Below, one piece after another: positions 50,152 to 64,000 of a stretch of DNA of 64,000 nt. Source of the stretch: Tetrahymena elliotti 4EA. Taxonomy: Eukaryota; Ciliophora; Oligohymenophorea; Hymenostomatida; Tetrahymenidae. How positions within the stretch are numbered: the first letter of the stretch is position 1; every line of letters starts with the position of its first letter. A program made the position numbers and the translations under genes. The notes beneath the pieces are model-generated. The model saw only the letters and a program-made list of their open reading frames with translations, ran no database searches and was not told the origin of the DNA. The stretch lies in NCBI GenBank assembly GCA_000231825.2, contig JH720341.1, positions 1 through 64,000 on the forward strand, given 5' to 3'.

Positions 50152-51759
50152 TTTCTTTTAAAGTTAATTTAATTCAACTGTTATTTATTTGAATAATTAA
50201 TGATATATTTTTGAGAAAAGGCTTTTAAATATAGCTCCCTTCCATATTTTATCAGATTTATTTCTAATTAAAAAAATGGAATTATCAATTTACAACAGAA
50301 TATTTATCAAATTTAAATAAAAATTTTAAATTCAAATTTAAAGTTTTCTATCTTTTTTAAGCTTTTCTAAGAATAATATTATCTTCTTATTAATTTAAAT
50401 TTATTATCCAATTTAATGTAAGACTAATTATACTAATATATTCTGATAATAATTAATAATTCACATAATAGGGATAGACAAAGTAAGAGTAACAGTGATT
50501 CAGTTTTAATTACTTCTCTAATTTTTTTTTACATTAACTTTAAAATAATAAAAAAATAATTTTTTAAAATGATATTTTATTTGCTAATGCCATTTAATTT
50601 CTCTAATTTATTTATATAAATACATTCAATAAAGAACAATAATCTATAACCAATCCTTTAATCCTTTTATTGAAGCAATTTTAGAAAATTATTTTTTCAC
50701 AAAAAAAGTAAAATGATATTTTAATATTCATAAAATCCACTTAGTATTACTAAATTATGCTTTTTTATTAACTATTAAGTAAAGATAAATTAAATATCTC
50801 TTAATTTTAAATAAATTCTAATTCACTTTTATGTGAAGATAATAACCGTTTTAAATTTTTCATCTTCTTATTTTATTTAAAAAACAAAAGCTTATGGTTA
50901 TTCAAATTATTACAATTATTACATAGCAATAAAAAATTTAAAAAAATATTTATTTGAGTTTAAATATAAAAAAAATATTAAAAATGAGATTGTAATCATA
51001 AAAATTACTTTCGTTTAAAAAAATAAAAAAGTAAAATATTTTAAATTTAAAATAAAAATGGAAAAGTGAATTCTAATTTATTTAATTTAATTTAAAAATA
51101 TACAATATATTTTATTGATAAAAATTTTCTTTTAAAATTAAATAGTTTTGAATCTCATTATTAATTGTTTCAAAGTTCTTTTGAAGTTTGACTTAAATAA
51201 ATTCTAATTTTTAATAATATTTATTTTCTTTCCATACAGTCAGTAATAATATTCTGAAAACAATTTTCATTTGAGATTATCAAATTTTAAACAAACCCTT
51301 AATACCTTTTAAAATAAATTTTCCTAATGTTTACTAGAAGAAAATTAATATAAAAGATCTTATCAAATTATTGTTTAAAGCAACGAGTATATTTTTAATA
51401 TTTTTATTTGAAAAAAGCGCGGAATTTCTTAATTATTTTAAAAATAATAAATTTTTAAACATGAATAATTTAATTTTAATAAATTTCCCAATAATAAAAA
51501 ATAAGTAATTTGAGAAAAATAATGAGTAATAAGTCCTCCAAACAAACAAATAAAAATAAATATTTTATGTTTATCTTTTTTAAGTAAACCTAGAATATGA
51601 ATATAAAGATAGATGCAAAAGAAAAAATAATTTTTTTCAACTAAAAAATTTCACTAATGGATAAACGCCTTTGATGGTTAAAAATAATAATATACCTGAT
51701 AAATTTTTAAAAAGAATACATACAAGATTAGAATAATTTAATTTATAAATTTTGTATAA
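50152..51759. other. Long AT-rich intergenic region
   Basis: 1.6 kb upstream of the ABCA gene and downstream of the PARP-finger gene. A lone GC-rich motif GCGCGG at 51417-51422, within TTCCGCGC on the reverse strand, again resembles an E2F-type site. No ORF with coding character. Confidence 0.45.
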
Positions 51760-52458
51760 TCACTACTCCCATGAATATGCCTTTAATTCATCAACATCAA
51801 ACCAACTTTTGCAATCAACCCAGTTAGTATCATCAAGATATCCAGGACAATAGTACTTTCCATCAGCAAAATAAAGTCTGATTCTGTTACCTCCACAAGT
51901 TGGACAATGCTTTACTACTCCAATCATTTTTAATATAGCACATCTTTTTGCAAGTAACTTTTTACCTCCAAAAGTACATGATTCATTTTTTATCAGTAGC
52001 TTCTTGAGTTATTTATAATCCATCTGATTAAACTCATCCTTATAAGTAACAAACTAGTCCCATTACTTTTTATTAAGGGTTTTTTATTGGTTAAATTTTG
52101 AAGTTGGCTTACATTCTCTTATGGTTACTTTTTAGGGATGCTAAACTCTTTAATTCTTTTTGCCCTGCTCTATTTTAAGAGATTCTCTTATTTACTTATG
52201 GTATTTTGTTTCTAAATCATCAATTCCCTCTATATCCCATACTTTAAGATTTTTAAACTTTTCTGGTAGAACAACACATTTAGGGTGGTACCATTTATTG
52301 CTTATTATAGAATGTTCTTCATTAACATATATTTTATAGCCAATTCTAAGAGCATCAATCTCAATATTTTTATAGCATGCCTTACACTAAGATCTACCGC
52401 TTTTAGCTATTTCAGCACAAAAACAGTCATAAAAAAAATTAGTAAAGTTAGTGGTCAT
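51760..52458 (-). CDS. PARP-type zinc finger plus PADR1 domain protein lacking a catalytic domain
   Basis: Intronless, 232 residues (ATG 52456-52458, TGA 51760-51762). The N-terminal zf-PARP finger reads CAEIAKSGRSQCKACYKNIE, DALRIGYKIYV, then NKWYHPKCVVLP. The AKSGRSxCKxCxxxI core and the WYHxxC end match the nick-binding fingers of PARP1 and DNA ligase 3. A Lys-rich linker follows. The C-terminal part (ESCTFGGKKLLAKRCAILKM, HCPTCGGNRIRLYFADGKYY, CPGYLDDTNWVDCKSWFDVD) matches PADR1, including the Cys set of zinc finger 3. WGR, regulatory and ADP-ribosyl transferase domains are absent, and a TGA follows directly (SWEQ-stop). It could bind DNA ends without making poly(ADP-ribose), as a PARP regulator or competitor. 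The domain call is firm; the role is inferred. Confidence 0.85.
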
Positions 52459-53771
52459 AGTTTTTTTGGATATATTTTTATAAATTTTGTATTCTTAATT
52501 ATTATCTTTAAATTAAAAAATTTAATTGTTGGTTTTTAATGCACTTAAAATGTTGTAATACAAGTACTTTAATCTTTTTATTGAAATAGAAGAAAAAATT
52601 AATGCTTTTTTAAATCTACACAAAAAGTGAGGATCAAAGTTTTTAAAGAAATATAGAAAAAAAGGAATATCAAATTTTGAATTTGATTTCATTGCGAGGA
52701 AATTATCTTTATTTAATTACTATAATTTATCTCAAATAATAAAAATAATAAGAGTGATTTATATTTAATCTCAAATAATAAAAGTGATTTATTTTTTTAA
52801 AATAAAGTTTATATAAATGATACTCAAAACACTTTAAAATAAAACTCTTTAGCTTTAGAAACTTAAAAAAAGATCTTTCAAATGTATTAATTTAGAGGTA
52901 AAATATGATAAAGAATTCAAGAAATCCAAAGATCTCAAAAATATTAACATTATAAATAAAATAAGATTATTTAATTTCTTTTATTTTATATGATTTTTTT
53001 GTTATCTAAAAAAATGAGATTAAAAATAACATCTTAGATTAATATTATTAAATGGATAAAAATAATAATTTTTTATTTGATGAGATTAAAGAAAGGTAAA
53101 TTAAACATATGAATAAGTTAAAATAGAAAATCATACTTTAAAAACTCTTGAAAACGCATTATGTGCAAATCTTAAATTATTAACAAAATTTCTATTTTTA
53201 GGACCAAAACAATCTATTTTTTATTATGTGATTATCATAAATATAACAGATTTTTTTAATTAAATACTATTTATTTATATTTTTAACAATGTTTTGTTTG
53301 TAATGTATTTTGTATTTTAGTAAGCAAGTAATATAAACTGTGTTTTTTTTTAATTTCTAATTTTTAATAGCTTTATTTATTTATATTTTAACAATATTTT
53401 GTATGTAATATAATATGTATTCTAGTAAGTAAATAATATAAACTTTTTTTTTTGAATTTCTAAATTTGTAATAGCTTTTACTAATTTAAAAATTATTTTA
53501 TATGAAAAACAAATAATTTTGTTTGATTTTCTTTTATTATTAAGCTGGAGTTTTTTAGTTTACTTAAAAAGAAAGAAAGACAAATAACGATTTAGTAGAA
53601 CATAATTAAATTCAGGTTAAAAAATTAACTCAATAATTTATAGCATTTGTAATTAGATAAATCTTTCTCTTTTAATTATCAATTAAAAAAATTTTTTCAA
53701 TGCTTTTTTAATAATATAAGCCGCAAATATAAATCAACTAACTAACTAAATAAAAAGGAAATAATTGACAA
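52459..53771. other. AT-rich intergenic region with short duplications
   Basis: 1.3 kb with no gene. Contains two tandem copies of a roughly 106-bp unit (separate entry) and a small repeat around 52731-52795 (CTCAAATAATAAAA...GTGATTTAT twice). Confidence 0.5.
53268..53480. repeat. Tandem duplication, about 106-bp unit, two copies
   Basis: Copy 1 is about 53268-53373 and copy 2 about 53374-53480. Both run TATTTATTTATAT...AACAAT-TTTTGT-TGTAAT...AGTAAG...ATAATATAAACT...TTTCTAA...AATAGCTTT, with scattered substitutions and small indels. It lies about 0.3-0.5 kb upstream of the first FLVCR-like gene. Confidence 0.7.
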
Positions 53772-55746
53772 ATGAGTTTGTCTAGTGATTAGATGAGACC
53801 TTAGACTAACTACATAATAGATTAAGTCATAGAAGCAAATAATTAAGCTTAAGAAGACTTTAAGGATTATCCATTTAGGTATAATTTTCAAGTGTTTGTT
53901 TTATCTTTTCTTATTTCACGAGCTTTAATTTTTTTGCACTTTCTAACTAAACTACTAAAAGTATATATCATATTCGAATTTAAAAGATGGGTGATAGTTA
54001 TCTTATTTTGCTTTCCAAATATGATGAGCGGTATAGGATGGATCACTTTTAGTCCAATATCTTCTTAAGTCCAACAAGTATTTTTTGATTATACAAATGC
54101 TATTTGCTTTATTTAACTTCTACTTAAATGAAAAAATAGGCTTATGATCAATCTTAATTTGTTGTTTCTTTAACTTCTCTTGCTTCTATGTTTTGCTATA
54201 TTGTAATCAACTTTCCATCAAATTATATTCTTTCTGAAAAAGGATTGAGGATAGGAGTAACTTATACTAAAAAATTTTCTTGAATTATATTCTATAAATT
54301 ATTTAATAAAGGTGTTTACAGGCATATTTTTTACAATAATTGGTGCATGGATCAGGCTTTTTATAAATTATAATTTTGGATGGGCTATATTGGGATAAGT
54401 TTTAGGAGGTATAGCTTAACCATTTATTTTAAATGCCCCTACATAAATTGCCTCTGTATGGTTTAAGCCCTAATAAGTAAAATATTGAATAAACTTAAAA
54501 GACTTATCTTTAAATTATTAGATAATAGTTAAGCTTTTGATTAATTCGCAAAATAATTTATTTTATCATTTAACAGAGATAAATGGCAACAGCAATATTA
54601 TCACTTATAAATGTAGTAGGAGTAGGAATTGGGTTTTTATTTCCAAGCTTTATTGTAAGTGGTAGTTATTCTGAAAATACTACTAATGAAATATATGATT
54701 TAATATTCATATAAGCTATTGTTATCACAGCATTTTGTTTACCTACAGTGATATTTTTTAGGGAAAAGCCTCCCACACCCCCAAGGTAAGATTTATGATT
54801 TAAGACATTTTTTAATGAAATAATTTATTTTACTAAAAGCCATTCAGCAAGTATAGAAAAAGCTAAATTTAGTGAATCTATGTCTATTCTGATAAAAGAT
54901 AAGAATTTTCTCAATCTTTATATTTATTTTGGTTGCATTTTAGGAAATTTTAATTCAATAGCCACTCTAATTAACTTCTTTCTTGAATAATTTAGTTATT
55001 CTTCAGTAAATCTTTTAATTGAAAATATAATATTTACTTTAGGATTTTAAATAAGGATGATACAAGTTATTTTGGTGCAGTTTTTATCATTTCAGGATTG
55101 TTTGGATCGGCAATCATATCTACGATTGTTGAAAAAAATGAAAAATATAAACTAGTTATAATAATCTGCACAATTACATCTATTTTATCTTACTCATTGG
55201 CGATGAGTGTCTTACAATTTGAAAATTTTGCATTATAATTAGCTTCATTTTTTTTATATGGATTTTTTGCTACTCCTTTGATTCCGATATCTCTTGAATT
55301 TGCTTGTGAAGTAACTTTTCCTATTGCAGAAACTATAAGTTCAGGATTAGTCTTTAAATCTGGTTAAATGTTTGGAGTTATATAAGTAATTACTAAATTT
55401 ACAAAAATTATTAAAATAATTATAATTTTTTAATATTAAATAGATTGTTATTTCAACAGAGGGAATTAAAATTGACAGTTAATAAGATGTTTACATTTGT
55501 ATGGCAGTAGGAATAGCTATGTAAATTTTAGGTCTTTTATTTATTTTTTTCGTTAAAGAAGATCTAAAAAGAAAATAAGAAGAAAAAAAATAAGATAGCT
55601 TGAGATAAAAAGATTTACTATCTCCACCACTAAGTGTAGAAATGGTGCCAGAAGAAAGCATAATTAGAGCCTATTTATAATATAAATCTGTGATTAGTAG
55701 CTAATAGCCATATTAATTAACTCAAAATAAAACTCTTCTTAAATGA
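53772..55746 (+). CDS. FLVCR-like major facilitator transporter, copy 1
   Basis: Twelve-TM MFS protein of the FLVCR/DIRC2-type group, which moves heme, choline or other organic solutes. Start 53772 gives MSLSSDQMRPQTNYIIDQ, then KDYPFRWVIVILFCFPNMMS and GIGWITFSPISS (TM1 region). Later segments: VNFPSNYILSEKGLRIG, GIFFTIIGAWIRLFINYNFG, WAILGQVLGGIAQPFILNAP, VWFKPQQREMATAILSLINV, VGVGIGFLFPSFIVSGSY and FFREKPPTPPR. The C-terminal half has LASFFLYGFFATPLIPISLE. A charged Gln/Lys-rich cytoplasmic tail ends at TGA 55744-55746. About six introns, at positions matching the downstream paralogue. The substrate cannot be told from sequence. Confidence 0.85.
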
Positions 55747-56541
55747 ACTATTAATTTAGTTCAATATGTTGCAAACGAATAAATCTAAAAATTTCAATTT
55801 AAACATGCTAAATAAGTTTATATAAATTCATATTTTATTGATGATTCTGATGTTAATTTATGTCTGTAAATATTTCATTAAAAGATTTTATTGTTTCAGT
55901 AAATAATTAAATTTCTAAATTCAGGCTTAATTCTTATTAACTCTTTAATTTTAATTGAAATTAAGAAACGAAAAAAAAAATAAGAAGTCTACGAAATGAA
56001 CAAGTTAAAAATAAAAATATCATCAACAGTGCTCATAGTATGAATTAATTAATTGAACATTAAATACTAAATTTAATTTCACTAATTGTTTTGGATAACT
56101 TGTAAAAGAAAATAAAATAAATTATTTAGTATTTGAAAATAAGGTGTTATCCTTTTCAAAATTCTAAAATTCAATTTTTTCATGTGAACGAAAAATAGCC
56201 TGTTTTAGAAATAAAATAATAAGAAAGGAGAATATTATTTTGATTTATAAATATTGTGTGTTAATTAATGTAAATTAAGTGATAGCAGCCACTCTAAAAA
56301 GATTAAAAACAATTAATAAAATCAAACAAAATAGATTGATTGTAAAGTAAATTTCTTAATATGCATACCTTACCTGAAATTTATGTAAAGATTTGAATGA
56401 TTAATAAAGGATTTAATCTTCGTATTTTTCAAGGTTATAGTTGATGTAATTGTTTATTAATCCAAAATTTTATACTAATTTTTAATTAAGCAGACAAACA
56501 ATTAATTAATATAAAAAAACCAATTAATTTGCAATACAAGT
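55747..56541. other. Spacer between tandem FLVCR-like genes
   Basis: AT-rich, 0.8 kb; probable promoter of copy 2. No supported feature. Confidence 0.5.
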
Positions 56542-58420
56542 ATGATAGGAGCTGAAGCTAAAATTTAACCTGCATGTTCAGATGTTTTAAGTCAATAAAA
56601 AGAAGAGGAAGAATTTAGAGATTATCCATACAGGTAAACATTTACCTAAATATATTTCTATATTTTCAGCTCCCTTTCTTTATTTACTAAGCTTAAATAA
56701 GTAGCGTTTACTAATATATTTTATTAATTTTAGATGGTGGATAGTTGTTCTCTTCTGTTTCCCTAATATGATGAATGGTATAGAATGGATCACATTCAGT
56801 TCCATCTCTTCTTAAGTAGAAGAAGTAAATAAAAAAAATATTTAAAAAAATTATTGAAATTTTGTTAACTACTATCAATTAAAGGCTTATGATTAAACAT
56901 AATTTGTAGTCACTCTTACTTCACTTGTGTGGATGATCATATATGTCTTCATGAATTTTCCATCTAACTACATACTGTCAGATAAAGGATTAAAAATAGG
57001 AGTAATTTTCTAAACTCGATTCAAATTCCTTATGGATTTTTAATTATCTTTAAACTAATAAAAGGTATTCATAGGTATATTCTTTACTATTATTGGAGCT
57101 TGGATAAGGCTACTTATTAACGAAAGCTTTGGCTGGGCTATCTTGGGTTAAGTTTTTGGAGGTATAGGCTAGCCTTTTATTTTAAATGCACCTGCTTTGA
57201 TAGCATCAGTTTGGTTTAAGCCTCAACAAGTAATTTTTTTTAATTTGATTAAATATGATTATCTTAAGTGACATAGTTAAGATTTCATTCCTATTAATCT
57301 ATATTCATTATATATTTTTAATATAGAGATAAATGGCCACAGCTATTTTGTCTTTAATCAATGTAATTGGAGTGGGAATAGGTTTCTTATTTCCAAGTTT
57401 TATTGTAGATTCCACATATTCTAGTTCTACTAGAGATTAAGTTTATGATTTGATGTTAGTCTAAGCTATAGTCATCACTGCATGCTGTATTCCAACTATC
57501 ATATTTTTTAGAGAAAAACCACCTACACCACCAAGGTTAATTCATTAAAATATAAACTTTAAAATTTTTTAAACCAACAATATTAATAGTCATGCTGCTA
57601 ATACAGAAAAAAAGAATTTTAAAGAATCAATGCCTGAGTTGATAAAAGATAAGAACTTTTTATTCTTATATGTATCCTTTGGTTGTATTTTAGGCAATTT
57701 TAATTCTATAGCTACTTTAATTAATTTCTATCTAGAAAAATTCTCTTACACATCAGTAAAATATTTTAATCTATTCTATAATAATATATTTACAAATATA
57801 GGATGAAACAAGCTACCTTGGAGCAGTTTTCATTATTTCAGGTCTTATTGGTTCTGGTGTTATAACATCTATAGTTGAAAAAAATCATAAGTATAAGCTT
57901 GTCATTATTGTGACAAGTATTTTATCAATATTTTGCTATTCATTTATGATGGGAGTTTTACCTGTTGAAAACTTTGGTCTCCAAACTTTTGCCTTTTTTC
58001 TTTATGGGTTTTTTGCTACTCCTTTAATTCCAATATCACTTGAATTTGCATGTGAAATAACTTTTCCAATTTCAGAAACAATAAGTTCAGGATTGATTTA
58101 TAAATCAGGATAATTATTTGGAGTTCTTCATGTAAAAACCTCATGTTTATGAAATATTGTAAATATTTATTAAATAAAAATAGATAATTATCTCAACCGA
58201 AGCAATAGGAATAGATAATTAAGATAATGTTTACATATGTTTGGGATTAGGGTTAATAATTTAAATTATTGGGCTTCTTTGTATTTTATTTGTGGATGAG
58301 AACTTAAAGAGAAAGCAAGAAGAAAAAAAATAGAGAGAACAAAAATAAAAAATAGCTGATTTACCATAATCTATTTAGTTAGTTTAAGAAAGCTCAAGCA
58401 AATAGACTAACAACAATTGA
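56542..58420 (+). CDS. FLVCR-like major facilitator transporter, copy 2
   Basis: Tandem paralogue of the preceding gene. Start 56542 gives MIGAEAKIQPACSDVLSQQK, then RDYPYRWWIVVLFCFPNMMN and GIEWITFSSISSQVEE. Shared segments: FPSNYMLSDKGLKIGVIF-type loop, GIFFTIIGAWIRLLINESFG, WAILGQVFGGIGQPFILNAP, MATAILSLINVIGVGIGFLF, FREKPPTPPR and TFAFFLYGFFATPLIPISLE. Like copy 1 it has six or so short introns at matching sites and a Gln-rich tail, here ending TNNN at TGA 58418-58420. Most differences are in the N- and C-terminal cytoplasmic tails, suggesting similar transport with different regulation or location. The N-terminal tail after MIGAEAKI carries a Glu run before the conserved RDYPYRW. Confidence 0.85.
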
Positions 58421-59298
58421 ATTAAATTCTTATTATTGGGTTAAACATTACTTTCACTAAAAACTTTTTAAAAATTAATTTCCAAATATTCAAATAAATA
58501 CTTTAATACAATCACTCTTACTCTTTTATATTCAAGTGCTTACATAATCGTCTGTCTTACTACCAATATAATATAAACTAATTCAAATATATTTTTCAAT
58601 AATTCAATATTCAATCAACTTTTTTTATAAATCATTATTTATTAAGGTGTTTTTAATATTCTTATATAAAAAATAATCACTCCTTTTGCTAATTAAAAAT
58701 AAGTTAACCATTCTTATATAGATTAATAGAAAATCAGAATTATAAAATTTTCGAGATATTTTATTTTTATGAAAATCAACAAATCACAAAAAATAATTAT
58801 TTATGTTAAAACAAAAAAGAATAATTTAAAAAAATAAAGTAATTAATACTGATATTATTACATTTTTAACTATACATTATTTATGGAAATTTAACACCAA
58901 AATTGTTTGGAAAAAAAAGAAAGAAACTTAGATGAAAAAGTAATAATGGTTGATTTAGTAAAAAGTTAAAAAGTACTTGAGAATTATTTTTGATAGAAAA
59001 TGGAAAAATTTCAATGTTAATTTGACAAATATTTTTCATTTATGTTCGAATATTATAGCACAATAAGTAAATATTGTGATGTAATATTAGCTTTTGTGAT
59101 GTCAGCGATTTATAAATATTATAATATTGATATTGAATATTAGATTATATTTGATTTTAAGAAAGATAGAATGTTTTATTACTAATTAATTCACTATATC
59201 TATCAGAAAATCTTTTGAAGAATTTAGAAATATTAAATAATAATCTTTAATATCTAATATTTCAAATTATCAAAAATACAAGTAAAAATAAATAGCAA
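58421..59298. other. AT-rich intergenic region
   Basis: 0.9 kb; no ORF, RNA gene or repeat that I can support. Confidence 0.5.
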
Positions 59299-60187
59299 AT
59301 GGATCGTGTAGCCTCTTTAAATTAGTAAATTTCCTAAAACTAGTGCTCTAGTGAATAACGCAAAGTTACCATTGAGTACTTAGAAAACAAAACTGTTGGT
59401 GTCATTTATTTCAATTCTCCTAAAGATTTGAATTGTCTTTCTTTGTAATTAGAAACAGAATTATCATAAAGTATCACTGAATTAAATAATTCAGCAGATG
59501 TTAAAGTCATTGTACTTTTATCCAAATTCCCTAAGGCGTTCTGTGCAGGTGCTGATATTACTAGATTTACTAAACTTTCTGCACAAACTGAGCTTGTATC
59601 TAATACTTTTTAGGCTTACGATAACATTCTCTTCAAAGCTACTAAACCTATTATAGCTGGAGTTAATGGATTCTGCTTAGGTGGTGGATTTGTAAAATTA
59701 TTTTTCTAACTGTTAAATTCTAAGAATCTTTTAATTTTAATAGGAAATAGCATTATCAGCAGATGTAATTTTTTGCTCTGATGATGCTAAGTTTGGATTC
59801 CCTGAAATTAAATTAGGTTTGATTCCTGGTATTGGAGGAACATAACGTTTCTCTAAAATAGTTGGTAAAGTGAGAGCCAACTAATATATTTTGAGTGGTC
59901 AATTTTTTGATGCTTAGAAAGCAAAAGACATGAATGTTGTTGCAGAAGTTTATCCTAAAGAAAAATTACATGAAGAAGTACTTAAATATGCAAGAGATAT
60001 TGCTTAATATTCTATGTATTCCCTCATTGTTGGTAAAAAAGCTGTAAATAAATCAGAAGATTTAGGTATCACAGAAGGAATTAGTTATGAAAGAACTCTA
60101 TTTTCAAGTTTATTCAATCTTCCTGGGTCAAAAGAAGGAGTTGATGCCTTCCTTAATAAAAGAAAACCTAATTTCAACAAAATTTGA
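59299..60187 (+). CDS. Enoyl-CoA hydratase/isomerase (crotonase) family protein
   Basis: Hydrates trans-2-enoyl-CoA in fatty-acid beta-oxidation, or a related reaction on acyl-CoA. Start 59299 gives [18 protein letters not shown]; this 20-residue polar leader could be a weak mitochondrial presequence. Crotonase motifs: [16 protein letters not shown] (CoA pocket), [15 protein letters not shown] (first oxyanion-hole segment) and [20 protein letters not shown]. The single intron, about 50 bp, falls between GGGF and EIAL. Then [20 protein letters not shown] carries the second catalytic Glu. Both Glu residues (GGGFE and FPEIKLG) are placed as in active hydratases. The C-terminus [16 protein letters not shown] ends at TGA 60185-60187. 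Length about 278 residues, normal for mitochondrial short-chain hydratase. No peroxisomal SKL-type tail. Confidence 0.92.
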
Positions 60188-61555
60188 AAGATTAAAAATT
60201 GGAAATCTTGATTTATATAAAATATTAAAATAAGTTTAAATAATATATAAATATAAGTGTAAAAAAGCAGTCTATATTATTGACATTACTCTTTAAATAA
60301 ATATTCAATTTACATTTATTCGTACAATTTTAATTTGGAATTAGTTTTATGATATGTTAGTATAGTTAGACATTTTTTTTCATATAAATTAGTCAACAAA
60401 ATTTTTCATTTCTTAATATTTACAAATCACTTATTTTTAAATTAAATTTAAGTTTGGTTTCATTGTTGATAAATTTATATTTTTAAAAAAAAATTTTAAC
60501 ATTTTACTTATTTTAAATGCGAAAAAGTGAAATTAGTGAAGAAGGAGTCAGAAAAATAATGATTAAAATGAAGAAATTAGTTCCCTTTTTTAATTTAATA
60601 AAATTTAAGTTATTTAACTTCTATTTAGATCTATTTGTGTTTAGAGAAATTATAGAGAAAAAGTATATTTTTTTTAATGATAATTAGGTATTCTTAAAAT
60701 TTGAAATATTCTGTACTTTATTTCTTTTATTTTATTTCATTAGATATTTTATTTACATTTAATCATTTAGTTTTAGCAAAAAGTATTAATTTAATTTAAA
60801 AATATTATTTCAAATCAATTACTGATAATATCTTCAATTCACAGCCAATTTTTTTAATAAATTTAATTTTTTGTGTGCACATGAAAGTTTGTCAAAGATG
60901 ATAAACATTAGATTAATGATTAAGATATTATAATTACCTTTTAAACAATTTATTATTACTTAAAGATAAAAATTTGAGGTTGAGAGTATTTCTACTTTTT
61001 AAAAAATAATTACTAAATTATTAAAGTGTTGGCAAGTGAAAGAATAACCCCTTGCTGATTTTTAAATTAAGACAGCATGTCGTTATTTATTTAATTCAAA
61101 GATATTCTTTAGTTTGTAATACATTTAAAAAGAATCTAAGATAGTAACACTTTAGATATTGTTTAAATTTCAATCAAAAATTTAGTGTAAAATTCAAAGA
61201 TAGATAATTTTTTTGATCAAATAGAAAGTACTTAAAAATTGAATTTGGGTAGTTTTAAGTTAAAAAAATATAAATTAAATGCTTTATCATGTAAAAATGA
61301 TAGTAAAATGAGAATCTATTAGATATCATTAAACAAATGGTTGTATGAATTTTGTGTTTTTAATTACTAATTTTCAAGTTTTAGTGGAATAAACAAAAAA
61401 TTGAAATTAATTTTTCATAATAACAATATTTATTAGCAGAAGAAACAAGCAAAAAATAGAAAATAACAAAGCGAAGAGATTTTAATTGATAATATTATCA
61501 ACGACATAAAGATAGAATTTAAAATAGATTATTTCATCTTAAAAGGGAAGAAGAA
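60188..61555. other. Long AT-rich intergenic region
   Basis: 1.4 kb upstream of the kinase gene with no coding-like frame. No supported feature. Confidence 0.5.

Positions 61556-64000
<2,445 letters not shown>

Overview
The window is nuclear DNA of a ciliate, most likely a Tetrahymena species or close relative. The base composition is extremely A+T-rich. Nearly every recognisable gene reads through in-frame TAA and TAG as glutamine and stops only at TGA. Introns are AT-rich, of GT...AG type and mostly about 50-150 bp. The two granule lattice protein (GRL) genes are typical of Tetrahymena-type secretory granules. Standard-code ORFs are therefore only pieces of the real genes, and most opposite-strand ones are shadows. 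I saw no bacterial-type features, CRISPR, rRNA or convincing tRNA.

Layout, left to right. 0.7-3.7 kb (-): vacuolar-type H+-pyrophosphatase. 4.2-5.7 kb (+): two small genes, one with a possible N-myristoylation site, one very basic. 5.8-10.4 kb (-): RAD50, complete with Walker A/B, signature motif and zinc hook. 10.9-13.5 kb (-): an unfamiliar protein with an EF-hand-like loop and two FHA-like segments. 13.9-18.6 kb (-): a very large Q/N/S-rich protein. 20.0-22.3 kb (+): an EF-hand protein with a possible myristoylation site. 22.7-25.4 kb (+): cytoplasmic dynein intermediate chain. 25.8-27.0 kb (+): TVP23-family Golgi membrane protein. 27.7-30.2 kb (+): a divergent La-motif-like RNA-binding candidate. 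Its first intron seems to hold a decayed MULE-like transposase piece and an antisense ORF.

30.8-34.9 kb holds a divergent pair of GRL genes. 36.6-38.7 kb (+): adenylosuccinate synthetase. 39.1-40.4 kb (-): a zinc-motif/coiled-coil protein. 40.9-44.2 kb (-): two tandem secreted serine carboxypeptidases. 44.8-50.2 kb (-): a full-length, intronless ABCA-type transporter. 51.8-52.5 kb (-): a short protein with a PARP-type zinc finger and a PADR1 domain but no catalytic domain. 53.8-58.4 kb (+): two tandem FLVCR-like MFS transporters. 59.3-60.2 kb (+): enoyl-CoA hydratase. 61.6 kb to the window end (+): an SNF1/AMPK-type kinase, cut by the edge inside a poly-Q tail.

The genes form no operon. Three local duplications (carboxypeptidases, FLVCR-like transporters, GRL pair) are the main organising theme. 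Several genes serve the secretory and lysosomal systems (GRL, carboxypeptidases, TVP23, H+-PPase, ABCA). RAD50 and the PARP-finger protein belong to DNA-break recognition. Exon boundaries were judged by eye and may be off by a few bases; CDS spans include introns.
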